This document shows positions 43,097 through 54,550 of a DNA stretch of 64,000 nucleotides, piece by piece. The stretch spans positions 35,281,394 through 35,345,393 of the forward strand of contig OX328105.1 of the NCBI GenBank assembly GCA_946811185.2, read 5' to 3'. The notes beneath the pieces were generated by a model, which was not told where the DNA came from, searched no databases, and saw only the letters and a program-made list of their open reading frames with translations. Position numbers and translations under genes: made by a program. The stretch comes from Hippopus hippopus (lineage: Eukaryota; Mollusca; Bivalvia; Cardiida; Cardiidae). Position 1 is the stretch's first letter; every line of letters begins with the position of its first letter.

Positions 43097-43296
43097 TACG
43101 GAAATCAACAAATAATCAGGGATTGCAGTATTAAGATTCATTTCACAAGTCAGATTCACCAGAATTATCTTAAAATTAAGTCCCAAGCTTAATGTTTTAG
43201 AATGCTCTCTCCAATTTGACCTTGGCTTTATGATCTTGTGAGACGTGGTGGGGGGGGATGCATGAGTATTTCTTTAGTAACCTTGATAACCATTAA

Positions 43297-43512
43297 GTTT
43301 TACCAAACACTGTAATATCTCAGCAGTGAGAAAAAAAGGCTTTTTTTCTTCTTCTAGAACACTATTAGAAAAGGCAGAAAATAGCGATTGTTCCTTTTCC
43401 ACAAAATTCTCATCCCTATCAAAGACAACTCCCAACATTTAAGCACTGTATGATTTGTCATCTACATTTATTATGGAAGTGTCTAAAACCTTAATTTCTG
43501 GTATAGAGTCAA
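43297..43512 (-). mobile_element. Family A MITE, degenerate
   Basis: TTTTACCAAACACTGTAATA, GAAAAGGCAGAAAATAGCG, TTGTTCCTTTTCCACAAAAT and TTTGTCATCTACATTTATT follow family order. Confidence 0.6.
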
Positions 43513-43779
43513 ATAAGTTTGAGCTTTATCACATGCTGCAGCAAACAGTATTTGAAAAAAAACAGGGGAAGAAGTTCTCTTGTTTCCTATGTGTAAGAAA
43601 TGTTATATTTTCTTTTAAGTGTTTCAGTTCTGTGGCTTTACAAGGATTGGTTCATTCCATAACTTGCATATGAAGTAATTAACAACCTAATGAGTTTTGC
43701 AAGAATAGTAATGTGCCTTGATTCGCTGATTGAAATACATGATACTAGTTACAGTGACATTTATTGGTCATAAAGCTGG

Positions 43780-43945
43780 AGCAGTGTAAGTACAATGACC
43801 AATGAACTACTCTGTCCTGAGGTCATTGACCTACGATCCGTTAAATTATAAATGAATTTCATTGGATGAATGAAATGTGGCAGGGCAACTGCAAATGAGA
43901 AAAAGTTGAACTTTCAATGACCTAAGCAATGACCTATAGCGGGTC
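43780..43945. promoter_or_regulatory. Nuclear-receptor half-site cluster
   Basis: AGGTCATTGACCT at 43820-43832 is a perfect inverted repeat of AGGTCA with a 1-bp spacer. TGACCT occurs twice more as a direct repeat with a 6-bp spacer (43918-43923 and 43930-43935). CTGACAGCTAATTG and TATTGGTCAATGA lie 60-100 bp further on. The stretch from 43680 to 44130 is free of the window's repeat families. Enhancer function is an inference. Confidence 0.35.
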
Positions 43946-44149
43946 TTGATAATGGGGCATTGTAATTGGTTTACATAGCTGCTGACCACAATCCAGCTGA
44001 CAGCTAATTGCCTGTGTTCCCATTTTATTGGTCAATGATGGTATGTGGAAACTAAACCATTGGTTAAATCATTGAATTGACTACAATCCTGATTTGTCTA
44101 CTTAGATGATACAGCTGTAAGTTTTTAAATGTTGCTGTAATCACTCTGT

Positions 44150-45650
44150 TATAAAAGTTAACTTTTTTCTATATAATTATCTAGTAATAATGACTTTTTT
44201 TTAACATCATGGAAATTCTGAATTGTTTTCACTTGAAACAAAAAACCAAGAATTTTTGAGTGAAAGGCGCAAATGTGTATAGAAAGACAGTTGTGGCAAG
44301 CATTTTTCACAGGGTTTTGATACGCGTCTGATCTTAGAACACACTGTTGGCTAAAGCACCCAAAGTTTGTATGGGCATCCATAAGGTTTGATCAGAATAC
44401 TGAACAGGGATTTTCTAAGACTAACTGAAACCTATTCCAAATAAGGCAATGCAGCATTTTCCATGACATCTAAAGGGGGTTGAGGGTGGGGTGGTAAATT
44501 GTGCTCTCACTCATGCTATCTCGGTTTTGCTTTTCAGAATATTGGATTTACTTATTGCCTCAGTAATAAGCACTGAAATTTAAAAGAAAATGTCCTCTTG
44601 GTTTCAAATTATGCTAACTATACAGATTCACAATGAACATACAGCAAACACAGTATCATGTTCTGTGAAAAGGTGGTTTCATGTATCTGCAAAATGTATC
44701 AACTGATGTCAGCCAACACAGGCTGACCTGGGTGGAAATTCAGCCAGTTTTTAGACAAAATGGAGTTATATTATGCAATTACCTTGTAGGTAAAGTGCAT
44801 TGCAAAGATGATTTAAACCCCTGTTTTCCAAGAGTGCCACTCTTATTTGATGTTACATTTATAAAAAGTTTTCTGTGAAGTATATTTTTTTAAACTTTGC
44901 ATCTTGACACAGTGTCATTGAATGCTCAGTCTATTGTGCTGCAACTTGTATCCTATTGTTGTTTTTTCAAGCTCTTGGTGATAATAAACTGCTGTTACTA
45001 AAAAACAGCCTGACATAAAACGTGTGTACAGGAGAGAAAAATACTATTATCTTTGACATTATTGAAAAGTCTGTAAAAAAAAAAAGACGGTATCTCATAT
45101 AAGGAGCAGTTGCTTCCTTTCTTACAGTATTTTCCATTGCTTTCAACTACAAGGCATAAATTTTACCTTTGTGCTTTAAGGGATTTACTGGAGTAGCTAA
45201 GCTATAAGCTGGAAAGATGTCTTGCATCTCGGTTTGTGTAACAAGTTTGATTTCTCATTTCTTTCTTTTGTTATTTTTTTTTTTGTCCTCAGATGCAGAA
45301 TACAGCATAGTCCTCATTATTGGAAGAAAAATTACAGGCCATTGTGTCTCAGACAAAAGGTTTTCTATTACCCTTCAGGCTTCAAGCACAATAATAGATG
45401 ATTTTTGTTGGCAGTATAGATTCAAGATTGTGCAGTGTGATCATTGTGCGATAAAGAGTTAAAAGCGTAGTAATTCAGTTCTATTAAGGCAAAAGACCTC
45501 TTTGGTCTTGGACTTCCTTGGTTTCACTTGAACTAGACTTGGGCTTGGCATTGCCTTGTCCAAAGAACTCCCACAGAGCTACTGATGACCCAGAGAAAGT
45601 GTCATGGAAGGTTTCTCATTTTCAACATTCTGGCCCAAATCAATGGTCCT
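44150..45650. other. Spacer with one family B copy, no gene seen
   Basis: A pyrimidine tract and acceptor-like CCTCAG at 45275-45292 precede an open frame to 45462. That frame ends inside a family E-like remnant (45405-45463), so an exon is doubtful. Nothing else was recognised beyond the family B copy at 44657. Confidence 0.45.
44657..44843 (-). mobile_element. Family B MITE, old
   Basis: CATGTTCTGTGAAAAGGTGG, GTCAGCCAACACAGGCTGAC and CCAGTTTTTAGACAAAATGG are in family order. The far end CAAGAGTGCCACTC is diverged. Confidence 0.75.
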
Positions 45651-45654
45651 TTCA

Positions 45655-45895
45655 CCAAATACCGACCAATAACCTATACTACATTTAAAGATGCTATGAC
45701 GGAATGCTTTCGACAAAATGATGGGGAAAAAGAGAAAATGCTAGTAACCAGTATTTTCTTCCTTTTGAACAATGTTAAGCATCTGTCCCATCAGAGCCAA
45801 AACCGAATCATTTGAAACCCATTTTAATTTATTTTTTGTAAAAATACATGCTTTTAATAGAGATAAACCTAAAGCTTTGTTGTCGGGTAAAGAGG
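45655..45895 (-). mobile_element. Family A MITE, degenerate
   Basis: TGCTTTCGACAAAATGATGG, AATGCTAGTAACCAGTATTT, ATTTTAATTTATTTTTTGTA and TTGTTGTCGGGTAAAGAGG. Confidence 0.7.
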
Positions 45896-45899
45896 TCCG

Positions 45900-46237
45900 T
45901 AACATTGAGAAAATAAGCTTTCTATATCAGGATTGTTGAAACTCTGGATTGTGTAGTAAAGAGTTAACCGTAAAGTGTTGTTCACAATTTTAAGTAAAAA
46001 GATTAGTGTTGTTCACAATTTTAAGAAAAAGTGTCCACAATTTTAAGTAAAAAGTGTTGTTCACAATTTTAAGTAGAAAGTGTTGTTCACAATTTTAAAA
46101 TGTCTGTCCATGCCTGCCATACACCATTTTTGCTGCGCACTGATTGGTTACTCACATTTTTGCCTTTTCCCACACTGGTTACAAAAACTTTATTCCTCGG
46201 GTTTGTTAAAACATGGGACTGAGTGGCAAAGGGTTTA
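45900..46237 (+). mobile_element. Family A right-end fragments flanking a minisatellite
   Basis: GATTGTGTAGTAAAGAGTTA A ends near 45967. A second right end, CCTTTTCCCACACTGGTTAC to GGGACTGAGTGGCAAAGGGT TTA, covers 46158-46237. Both lack left halves. Confidence 0.6.
45968..46102. repeat. Minisatellite, unit about 29 bp, five imperfect copies
   Basis: GTGTTGTTCACAATTTTAAG followed by TAAAAA is repeated with small indels, between two family A fragments. Confidence 0.92.
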
Positions 46238-46363
46238 GAAGATGTATGTTAATTCTAGAGTAGTTTAGAATGATTGTTACAAGTATGTGTTCCTTTTCCC
46301 ACAATGTTTTCTAAAGCTATCACCTGCAGAAAGTGTAAACAGTCTCATTTATACAAGAATAAG

Positions 46364-46584
46364 TTAACTCCTTTATCAAATGGCAAAATTTTGGTCTGGA
46401 CCAAATTGAAAGCATTTGCAGCTGTCAAATGTTGTTAAAATGATGATTTCTCTCATTAATAGGGTAGAAACCATTCTGGGCAAAGGAGAAGATGTTACCA
46501 GCATTTCCTACTTTTCCCAGAATGTTTTCAAAAGTATAATCTACCAGGGTTGATAAAAGTCAGAATTATGTCATAAAAGGTTAA
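46364..46584 (+). mobile_element. Family A MITE, full-length, first of a direct pair
   Basis: TTAACTCCTTTATCAAATGG to ATTATGTCATAAAAGGTTAA. The hairpin is partly decayed. TTAA 46581-46584 borders the next copy. Confidence 0.9.
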
Positions 46585-46806
46585 GATGTTCTCAGCCAAC
46601 AATAAAATTTTAGACCTGTTGAAATCAAGGCATTTGCAGGTGACAAGTAAAGGATGGGTCAACTGATTTTGTTTATCAAAGAGTAGAAAACATTGTGGGA
46701 AAGGGAGAAAATACTGTGACCTCCATTTTCTCCTTTTCCCATGGTAATATTCAAAAGCTGTATTCTTGAGGGTTGTTAAAAAATGGGCTTGTATGATATG
46801 GCATAT
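46581..46806 (+). mobile_element. Family A MITE, second of the pair
   Basis: The left end is mutated (TTAAGATGTTCTCAGCCAAC). GAAAACATTGTGGGAAAGGG and CTCCATTTTCTCCTTTTCCC mark the hairpin. Confidence 0.82.
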
Positions 46807-46810
46807 AAGA

Positions 46811-47036
46811 GAACCCTTTACCACACAATCCAGAATTTTAAGGACCCCGAGATGAAAAGCTTTTGAAAACTCTGAGGGAAAAGGAGAAAATGCTGGTAAC
46901 CAGCATTTTCTCCTTTTCCCACAGTGTTTTTCTAACCTATGAAAGACACATTTCATGTTTTGAGTAAAAATCAGTTTGTTGTCTGCAAATTCTTTGAATT
47001 TGGACAAGTCTAAAACTGTTGTTTGGTAAAGCATTA
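46811..47036 (-). mobile_element. Family A MITE, full-length
   Basis: GAACCCTTTACCACACAATC to CTGTTGTTTGGTAAAGCATT AA. The hairpin centre AATGCTGGTAACCAGCATTT is perfect. Confidence 0.94.
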
Positions 47037-47722
47037 ACAGTAGGATGGCTGAAAACCAGTAGAAGCACATCAAAAGATAGAGGGTTAACTATAATATTGG
47101 TGATGTATTTTCCTCCTCCATACACCGGGGCTACAATTAGGTCAGACTGTGAGAAACGTTATTAACATGATGGGCCGTGTCTTTGTGAGCAAATCTATCT
47201 TATCTCGACCTTGACAAGGTTTAAAAATATAATTTCTATTATACATTTATACATGTTTGTAGTGTTACATTATGTCAAGGTAGAATTTCAAAGTTCACTT
47301 CATAAGGCGAATTTTTATTATTTTATTTACACATATGGAATGAAATGGATAGGACCTTTGTTTTGTGTTTGTGCATTTTTCATTAATTGTATTAAAAAGA
47401 AATAATGTGAATTTTAGAAAGAACATGTTTGTTTCAAATGTTGGAATATTATTCATTTATTATTAACAGGAGGTTCAGGATTTATTAAGTGTTGATATTG
47501 TGAATGAACTGTTTCCTTTACTGATGAAGTTAAAAGATGTAATTTGCTTTACATGTATGTGAGGAAGGTTTGTGAATAATGTGGATAGTTGTGTAGTGAT
47601 CTAGAATGTATGTTTGAATACTTTAGTAGGTTTTATATTTGGAGCAGATATTTATAAATATCTGCTGTAAAAATACCTTTAGATACAGTGGTTTGAAACA
47701 GCTGATGTCTAAGTATGGAAAT

Positions 47723-47735
47723 GGGGGGGGGGGGG
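47723..47735. repeat. Poly-G run
   Basis: Twelve to thirteen G in a row. Similar runs lie near 19388 and 23717. Confidence 0.9.
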
Positions 47736-47826
47736 TTGTAGTCACATGACTTATTCTTGGTTCTACTTAATTGAAATGATTTGGATAACCAACGATAATT
47801 GTGTCTAATTCATTATTGACATTAGT

Positions 47827-48052
47827 TTTAACTTAGTTCTCTAATGCTTTTGGACTTGTCCATTTTGAAAGCTTTTCCGGTAGACAAATCAAACTTGGCT
47901 CAGATGATGGAATTTCTTTGAAAGGGTAAAAAATATTGTGGGAAAAAGAGGAAATGCTGGTTACCATTATTTTCTCCATTTCTCGCTATGTTTTGAAAAG
48001 GCACATTTCTCATTCATTTGTTAAGACTAGGGATTTTATGGTAATAGGTTGC
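47827..48052 (+). mobile_element. Family A MITE, old full-length copy
   Basis: TTAACTTAGTTCTCTAATGC, AATATTGTGGGAAAAAGAGG, AATGCTGGTTACCATTATTT and GATTTTATGGTAATAGGTTG. Confidence 0.85.
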
Positions 48053-48054
48053 AT

Positions 48055-49200
48055 AGAGGTGCAAACTTTACAATTTTTTTTTACATAGAGTAGATCTTGT
48101 TTTTTTCCCTAAATTGTGTAAGGCAACCTATTTGTTGTGTGTTTGGTTACTTTTTACCCTGTTCTCGTCTCATTAGATCTACAAACAGATCTAATTATGG
48201 TAAGATTTAAAATGGTTTTTATCCGATGCTGAAATTTTGGACATTGTCTCCTGTTCTAGGTTAAAAAAGAGATAAAAAAGTGAACTACTTTTAGTATCTA
48301 TTTGTTTTAATTAATGATAGGATAAACTTGTGTTGAAAGTTTAGGAGCTCTGTTCACTACTTTAGCCCTACCTGCTATAGAATAAAAGCTAAGCTTTAAA
48401 CCAGATTAAAGAGAAAGGAATGTATGAATGGGCCAGTGGATGTTTCTGTGTACTACAATATCCAAGTTGCACACTGAGATACAGAAAAAAATTAACACTG
48501 CTATTTGGAGAATATTTCTAACCATATGATAAAAGAAATAAACATGTTAAGTCAGTGCGAAAAGTGAATCTCAAAGACTTTTCAGGCACATCATCTCCAT
48601 TTACTGGACAGAATGGATCATTGTGATGTTCTTTTTCCCCCCCTCCATGAAATTGTTGCTAAATGAATTGTAAAATTTATACTTGTTTGGCAGACATCTT
48701 GGACATCCATCTATCAAGAAATTTTCTGAGGTGTCGAATAAATTGGTCTCAAGGACAAATGTCTCAATGACCAAAAAGTCTGTAAATGTCTGGTAGATCT
48801 GATACAGGTAAGAGAAATTGTTAAAGTTGGTTTTGTGGTATGTTTATGTAACCCTGTGTGTCTTAGAGTTTACAGTTTTCTATTTTTCCGTTTTTCATCA
48901 CAAGTTTGACATTAAGACCAAGCTAGGAAATTTTACTTTTCACAGGAGTTATAGATCTACTAGTTTTAGCTGAGCAAAAATACAGTTAGGGAAGAAAAAG
49001 CCGTTGAAAGCTGTTCTTTTGTAAAAAAGATAAACACACTGAAGATACTGTAATCATTTATTTACAGACCTAGAAAACAGAAATATGCAAACTATTCAAT
49101 CTTGACTGGCTACAAAAATGCTACTGTATTTTTTACACCCCCTTTCCCCTGCGTATTGACACAACACAGTCTCTCAATATTGCAATTACATTCTAGTCCA
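48055..49200. other. Intron-like spacer with one strong donor
   Basis: CTGATACAG followed by GTAAGAG at about 48806 is a strong donor and TTGTTTGGCAG near 48693 an acceptor. The phase-1 frame required by the upstream exons stops inside (CAATGA). The phase-2 frame (HLGHPSIKKFSEVSNKLVSR and onward) is open to a TAG before the donor. This may be an untranslated or alternative exon. Confidence 0.3.
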
Positions 49201-49203
49201 ATA

Positions 49204-49428
49204 CTATGCATATTCTATTACAAAAGATCTCGAATGCTTTCCGTCTAGATTCCATGTATAGCCTTTTGCATATTTATCATCCACATACTGTCCATTGAAA
49301 CTTCGAAATTTCCAATAGAATAAGAGTATCATTGTAAAGTCAGTTGTATTGTTTGAGCTCCTTGGTTTCACAATCTGTGATAGGAAGGAGTAACCCTTAT
49401 ATATGGAAGGCTGGTATTTTTGGATCAC
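49204..49428 (-). CDS. Possible minus-strand open frame, unsupported
   Basis: The 74-codon frame ends YAKGYTWNLDGKHSRSFVIE then YA. An acceptor-like CTCCTTCCTATCACAG lies inside it at about 49386-49371. A YY1-type ATGGCGGC on the same strand at 49456 is in a different frame. The composition is fairly protein-like, but no homologue was recognised and AT-rich DNA gives many frames this long. Confidence 0.15.
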   Translation of the reverse strand: MIQKYQPSIYKGYSFLSQIVKPRSSNNTTDFTMILLFYWKFRSFNGQYVDDKYAKGYTWNLDGKHSRSFVIEYA

Positions 49429-49448
49429 GTGTATGATTCACTGTAGTA

Positions 49449-49465
49449 GCCGCCATCTTGGATTT
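49449..49465 (-). promoter_or_regulatory. YY1-type site GCCGCCATCTTGGATTT
   Basis: On the minus strand this reads AAATCCAAGATGGCGGC, the full YY1 consensus, and it contains an ATG opening a 19-codon frame MAATTVNHTRDPKIPAFHI. The 14-bp core GCCATCTTGGATTT recurs exactly at 52509. Confidence 0.45.
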
Positions 49466-49769
49466 AAGCATGTGCTAGTCCTGTGAATATCACTGGATCG
49501 AAACCGTTTCGGGGACATACTTTGAACGTTGTGGGGGATAAATACTAGATAGATAGGCGAATGAGCCCCAAAAAGTCATCTCTACATGGGGTGTATGTTT
49601 GTTTTGGGTGTATTCTGTGAAAAAAACAGAAGAATTGCTGTATTTTGAATGCGAGGAGGGCAGCCTATAGGTGACTGGATTGAGGTACAGAGGCTTGGTT
49701 AAATAAGTTCTCATGTTCTTTTTCGAGAGAGTGATGGTTTCTGTGTTGAATTGGGTACTGTTTCTCAAT

Positions 49770-51340
49770 TAGCTTTGAAAGTATCAAATCATGGGACTAA
49801 AAAGCAGAATGGATATTAATATTGTGTTACGGAAATGCAGTTTTTTAAGGTGATTTTTATCAAGTTGCAAAATGTGGTTTTTCATTGTTGTTGCAATGGG
49901 GAGTAGTAGAGCTCTCTACCTTTCACAGGATTTTTTTAAGTTAAATTTGTTCCCACTTGACACAGATCTGCAGCAGATGACTTTAGACATCCTTTAAAAA
50001 TGTGGTTATTATTTATTAAAGATTAAAAAAAGTAATTATATGTGAAAACATGGCAAAAGAAGAAATTGGTTGTTTAGTGCTATTTTCCTTTGATCAGTTT
50101 GCTTTTTTGGTTTTCTGCAACATGACAAATGTTATCTACAGGAGGTGACGAGTTAATATTGCTGCAGATGAAGAAATATGGCACTTTTCTCAAAGGCCAT
50201 AGACATGGTTTCATAAAGTAAAGATAATTTTAGTGTAATTTACTTCAAGATTCACTTATGACTAACTGATCTTAAACTTTCTATACTCTAAATGCCTGTG
50301 TCTGCAAAGATATTCAGTGTGTGGGATTTTATCAGATGTCATTGCATTATTTAAATTTTATGCAAATTCTAAGCCTACACATGCTGAAGAATGAATAAAG
50401 ATTGTACAATTTACTTATTGTGCAGTATCGAAACTTGAGATTGAAACCCTGCACACCTTGGAGTTGTGTTTTCTAAAACACTTTTGCAAACAGAGTAATA
50501 GGAATCAGTTGAAGACACTGCATTTCGGAGCATCCAAACCATTGACAAAAGGAAGCTATTGATTCGGAAGTTTTGATATGAATATACCGGCAGATTATCT
50601 GAAAAGAAATGTGAATTGGGGGTAACCAAGGGTAACGGTAGACTCATCTCGGCTGTTTAAAATATGGGTAGTCATTGGATAAGAGCCCATGAGGGACTCG
50701 AAAGGGGGAATTGTCTAGACTGCAACCTCCACATGGTTTGTGTAAAGCTGTTTTCTTCTTGTCTTCAATTTTTTATCGGTAGCCATAGAGCATTTCCATG
50801 TAGGATTTTCTTAACATTGAATTCATCTGCTATTGATTCTGTATGCATCCATGAAAATTGTGTCCCACATAAAGGGTTAATCGTTGACTTACAATAGGAA
50901 AACCTGACAATTGCAACTAGGCTTACTTTCTGTATGATATTGAGACTGGGTTTTACTCACTGCTGAAGGCACATTGACTTTTTTTTCGCTTTTAGGCTTT
51001 GATCATGATGAATTCCTTCATTAAAGTAGACCTAGGCGTACCTTAACTCTTATCTGAATTAGAAAATGTGTCATTAGGTCCCACCTCTAATCAGTAAGTT
51101 TCAATAGCTTATGTTTAATTTTACTGCATTCTTACCTAAACTGAGGGTTGGGTAATGCATGTATTAGTTGTATTTGAAATGGCGGAGCTTTAGACCAGTA
51201 GGTGCATACATGCGGAACGCTTCACGCTCACTGTCTTTCTGTTCTTTTTCTTCATATTTAACATTTTGAGCAGGTGTTGCTCTGTGTTTAGACTGTGCAC
51301 CCTTGTATCTCTGCCAGGATATCTGCTGTTAATAAATTTT
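49770..51340. other. Intron spacer, no gene seen
   Basis: No copies of the window's MITE families and no credible exon were found. This is one of the longer MITE-free stretches. Confidence 0.5.
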
Positions 51341-51358
51341 AACAGCTATATTGCATAG

Positions 51359-51475
51359 ACAAGAAGATTGTGTCTGAGGTTTGGCTTTCAAACTGTGGTG
51401 AAGATGCGCTTTCCTTTGCAAGTGCGCATGAGGGATATAGAAAACCCTTATCTGTAGCTAAACAGACAAGAAAAG
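51359..51475 (+). CDS. Candidate coding exon 6, phase 1 at both ends
   Basis: The acceptor TATTGCATAG and the donor AAAG followed by GTAAAG bound 117 bp. In the phase-1 frame it reads (N)KKIVSEVWLSNCGEDALSFA, then SAHEGYRKPLSVAKQTRK. The frame is open throughout, ends in phase 1, and has a mixed, soluble-protein composition with CpG codons (GCG) rare in the neighbourhood. The nearest upstream AG is only 13 bp before the acceptor used, which is unusual. No family was recognised. The intron from exon 5 would be about 12 kb. Confidence 0.45.
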
Positions 51476-51557
51476 GTAAAGTAAAATTTAGTTCAGAAAT
51501 TTTGAAAAAAATGAATTAAAAGTTAGTAACTAGTGTTTTATCATGGAAGAAAGCGCA

Positions 51558-51567
51558 GCGCATGCGC
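51558..51567. promoter_or_regulatory. NRF1-type palindrome GCGCATGCGC
   Basis: It matches the core of the animal NRF1 consensus YGCGCAYGCGCR. Further partial sites are nearby (TGCGCATG at 51423, ATGCGCAG at 51601). It lies 83 bp after candidate exon 6. Confidence 0.45.
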
Positions 51568-52478
51568 CCTGATGCGCATATCGATATATATGTACGACAT
51601 ATGCGCAGTCGGATATTACCGCCAAAACGTTGATTTGTACATTACGAGGTTGCGCCGGGGACTTCCACTGTAATATCATGGAGTGATTATGCACATTGCC
51701 TTTCACACACTGTGTCTTGAATAGGTGCATATATCTTTGACATGGACACTTGATATATGATACTTTGTGAACTGATTTAAATTGCAGTTGACTGCACAGT
51801 TGCCATTCACTTAAATATCAGCACAATTATGTATTATTGCTTTATGCACCCTTGCTTGTCTGTGTATGACTTGAAGTGAATATATCGAGTTGATAAGGGA
51901 AAACGTCTGCACTACTTTTTTCTGCGGATGTGCAGAGTGTAGACGGGGTTATGGGAATGGGTGGACTAAGGGGAGTTACAGGTCTGAATTTAAATGCAGG
52001 TTGTGTATATCACTCAGGTGTATGGAAAAAAGTATAATTTTATCCATATGTATGAATGTGAGGGAGATGAATTAATGTTATCTAAAAATACACATGTCTG
52101 GGTCATACCACATGGTTTTTGTGGATTAGTAGACGTCTGGATTCTTTCTCATTTTAAAACTTTTTTACATCTATGATTTCTTGCCATCATGGTTATATTT
52201 CTTTTTCTTGGATATTTACAACATGCAGCTGCTGGTTCTGTTTTTACAAAGGAATGGATTTACATTACGTTTACGGATGGATATACTTATTTGAATTTTG
52301 TGGATTTTTTTTGCGCTAGTCAAATTTAAAGTAAGGATTCTTGTTGATAAAGTGTATTTTGGAATTTTAATGGTTGAGCCATAGTGTTCAATTTAATAGA
52401 AATGTGATGATGTTGCTATTTGAATAGAACTTAAATTTTTTTTTGCTGTAATCTAAATTTGATTCAAAATATAAAGAT

Positions 52479-52522
52479 GGCGCATGTGCGCTTTTATATA
52501 GACGGTCGGCCATCTTGGATTT
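52479..52522 (-). promoter_or_regulatory. NRF1-like, TATA-like and YY1-type sites together
   Basis: GGCGCATGTGCGC (52479-52491) is followed by TTTTATATAGACGG and GGCCATCTTGGATTT (52508-52522). On the minus strand the order is ATGGCC start motif, then CTATATAAAAG, then GCGCACATGCGCC. A 41-codon frame MADRLYKSAHAPSLYFESNL starts at the YY1 ATG (52513). This could be a small promoter or a start exon, without further support. Confidence 0.3.
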
Positions 52523-53318
52523 GCGAGGTCAGCTAGGTTTGGTGTCACAGTGTTGTACTAGGTATGTATACTTTAATATGCTGTCGATAGCAGCCTGCAA
52601 CTTTCATCCTTGTAACTAAGCCAAATTAAAACAAAAAGCCTTTTTGTGTGAATTTATGTGGCACCTAAGTTTTCTTGAAGAAGCTTCCAGACATGTGCTC
52701 AAGACATGGAGTTAACAACCGCGCTGTACAGATAAAAGTGCGCGCATTTGTCTGATGTCTGCGCAGATATTTTGCGCCCCATTTTTAGTGGTTGTTCTTA
52801 CATCCTTTTTGCCATATTTCTGCTTTAATTGCAGCAGTTGATAAATTGTGCATTTATAAATAGATTTAATGTGCATCTTTCTATACTTTTCGAATTGAAT
52901 TTTTTATGAATAATTTAGAATAAATATTCTCCATTATGAGATAATTTGATCTAATAGATTATGAATTGTATTTATTCTTTTATCCATACTGGATCTTCAT
53001 AATGTTGTTTGAATTATGTTAATCTTGATGTGATTGCGTTTGTAATTTTATTGCTTTACATTGCTTTGTAGTGCATGATTGGTATGTTAATGTTAAACTG
53101 CTATCCGCCATGCTGGTTGCTACCTTTTGATCCACTTAGGGATTTTGAAATTTTTCATCTGAAAATCACTCAACCTGTCAAATGTAGGTTGCACATGTTA
53201 GCGTTCACGGTGCATTACATATGCGCATGTCTGCACCTATACAGGTCAAGTAAAAAATGCTTCCATTATTCAAACCAGAGCCTATTTATCTGTCTGGTAA
53301 AAAGTGATAAATAATTAA

Positions 53319-53330
53319 TGCGCATGCGTA
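53319..53330. promoter_or_regulatory. NRF1-like site TGCGCATGCGTA
   Basis: One base off the consensus, followed within 20 bp by TGCACATACG and GGCGCATT. Confidence 0.35.
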
Positions 53331-53906
53331 TGCACATACGTTGGCGCATTTGAATATTTTACACTAGATGGTTATGGCTGTATACATAGGATGGAGGCTT
53401 GAAAAAATGGCAGACATGTTCGCGCATCCTGTTTGGAACAACCTGCACGGGGCGCACATTTTCGATTTCAAGAAATGAGCATGCGCAGTCGCAAAAGCTT
53501 ATATTCTGTTTAATTTAAATTTAAGGTCAAATTATTAAAATTTCTCCTTGTGCTTGTGTTTCTTAAATTTTGCAATAAATTACTCAACATATATTACATA
53601 TTTTCGAAATCAATTTTGGTATATTTGTGTGGATAGATTATACAACGAGGTAATGCATCTGGGCGCGGAATGCAAGGCGCGCACATGTGAAAGAGAGCAG
53701 TTTTATAAAGATGTCTAGACGTTATTTTTTTTTTTGTTCTTGTATTTTGTTTGAGGACACGAACTAAAAAGCTTAATTTAACATTCAGTGAGAAAAATAT
53801 TTCTGGTTTAATGTGAAAGTTTTTTTCATAGAGTCTGAGTGTCATTGCCTTTTGGAATATATTTTAAAAAATTGTGGGGCGCACACATGCCCTGGCACGT
53901 AACGTT

Positions 53907-53916
53907 GCGCATGCGC
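53907..53916. promoter_or_regulatory. NRF1-type palindrome GCGCATGCGC
   Basis: Full context TTGCGCATGCGCTTTGCGCA: a perfect palindrome followed by another TGCGCA. Confidence 0.45.
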
Positions 53917-54540
53917 TTTGCGCATCTCACAAGGCTTGTCTGGCGAATGGAAGGGTAACAATCACACATGTGAATAGACAGACTTCGAAATATAAATGTT
54001 TTATTCAATGGTTTTTTCAAGCACATGATTATTTACCAAAGTAAGTTTGTTTTATTTCTCGTTAATTTTTTCAATTTCAAAAAAAAATATATAATTTCAC
54101 AGCGTGGATGGTGTAGAAAATGAATGTCGGATATATACGCCCCGCGCGTCGCCATCTTTTTCGCGAAATTTTTGCAGTATGAGCACCAGATAGTCTTGCG
54201 CGCTTCTAAATTCTTCTATTTTTACTTCCAACCTGTTTTCTACTATAATTTGATAGATTTTGATTTTTGTGCAATTGTTTGGCAAGTGAAGTATGATCTA
54301 AGAAATTGAATGATGTCGAAAATAGGAATTGTATTGAAAATATTTGGAATTAAAAACAGGTGGCGCGCATGTTCATTCTCCGCTGTGAACATCATGTATT
54401 GCGTCTGCTTTTTTTATTTCAATTTTTTTGTTTGCAATTATTATCAAAGAATATTCACTGTTCCGACTGGACTTTGGTTAAAAACTTTCTGTTTTATTTC
54501 AAGAAAATCAGAAATCTGGGCTCAACTAATGACATGTCAT

Positions 54541-54550
54541 GCGCATGCGC
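54541..54550. promoter_or_regulatory. NRF1-type palindrome GCGCATGCGC
   Basis: Context CATGCGCATGCGCATA, a full 12-bp TGCGCATGCGCA palindrome. Confidence 0.45.

Noticed and set aside
45217..45462. Possible exon after a strong pyrimidine tract and CAG at 45292
   Set aside because: The frame ends inside a family E-like remnant and the peptide has no coding character. A chance acceptor is likelier.
46528..47073. 181-codon minus-strand open frame, the second longest in the window
   Set aside because: It runs through two adjacent family A copies. Its peptide is the translated hairpin (GKRRKCWLPAFSPFP type) seen in frames of many other copies.
48694..48806. Possible exon with a strong GTAAGAG donor
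   Set aside because: The phase required by the upstream exons stops inside. Kept only as a possible untranslated or alternative exon.
49490..49768. 92-codon minus-strand frame rich in Pro, Tyr, Ser and Thr
   Set aside because: No splice-compatible boundaries and no recognised motif; it may be chance. Worth keeping only if minus-strand transcription is shown here.
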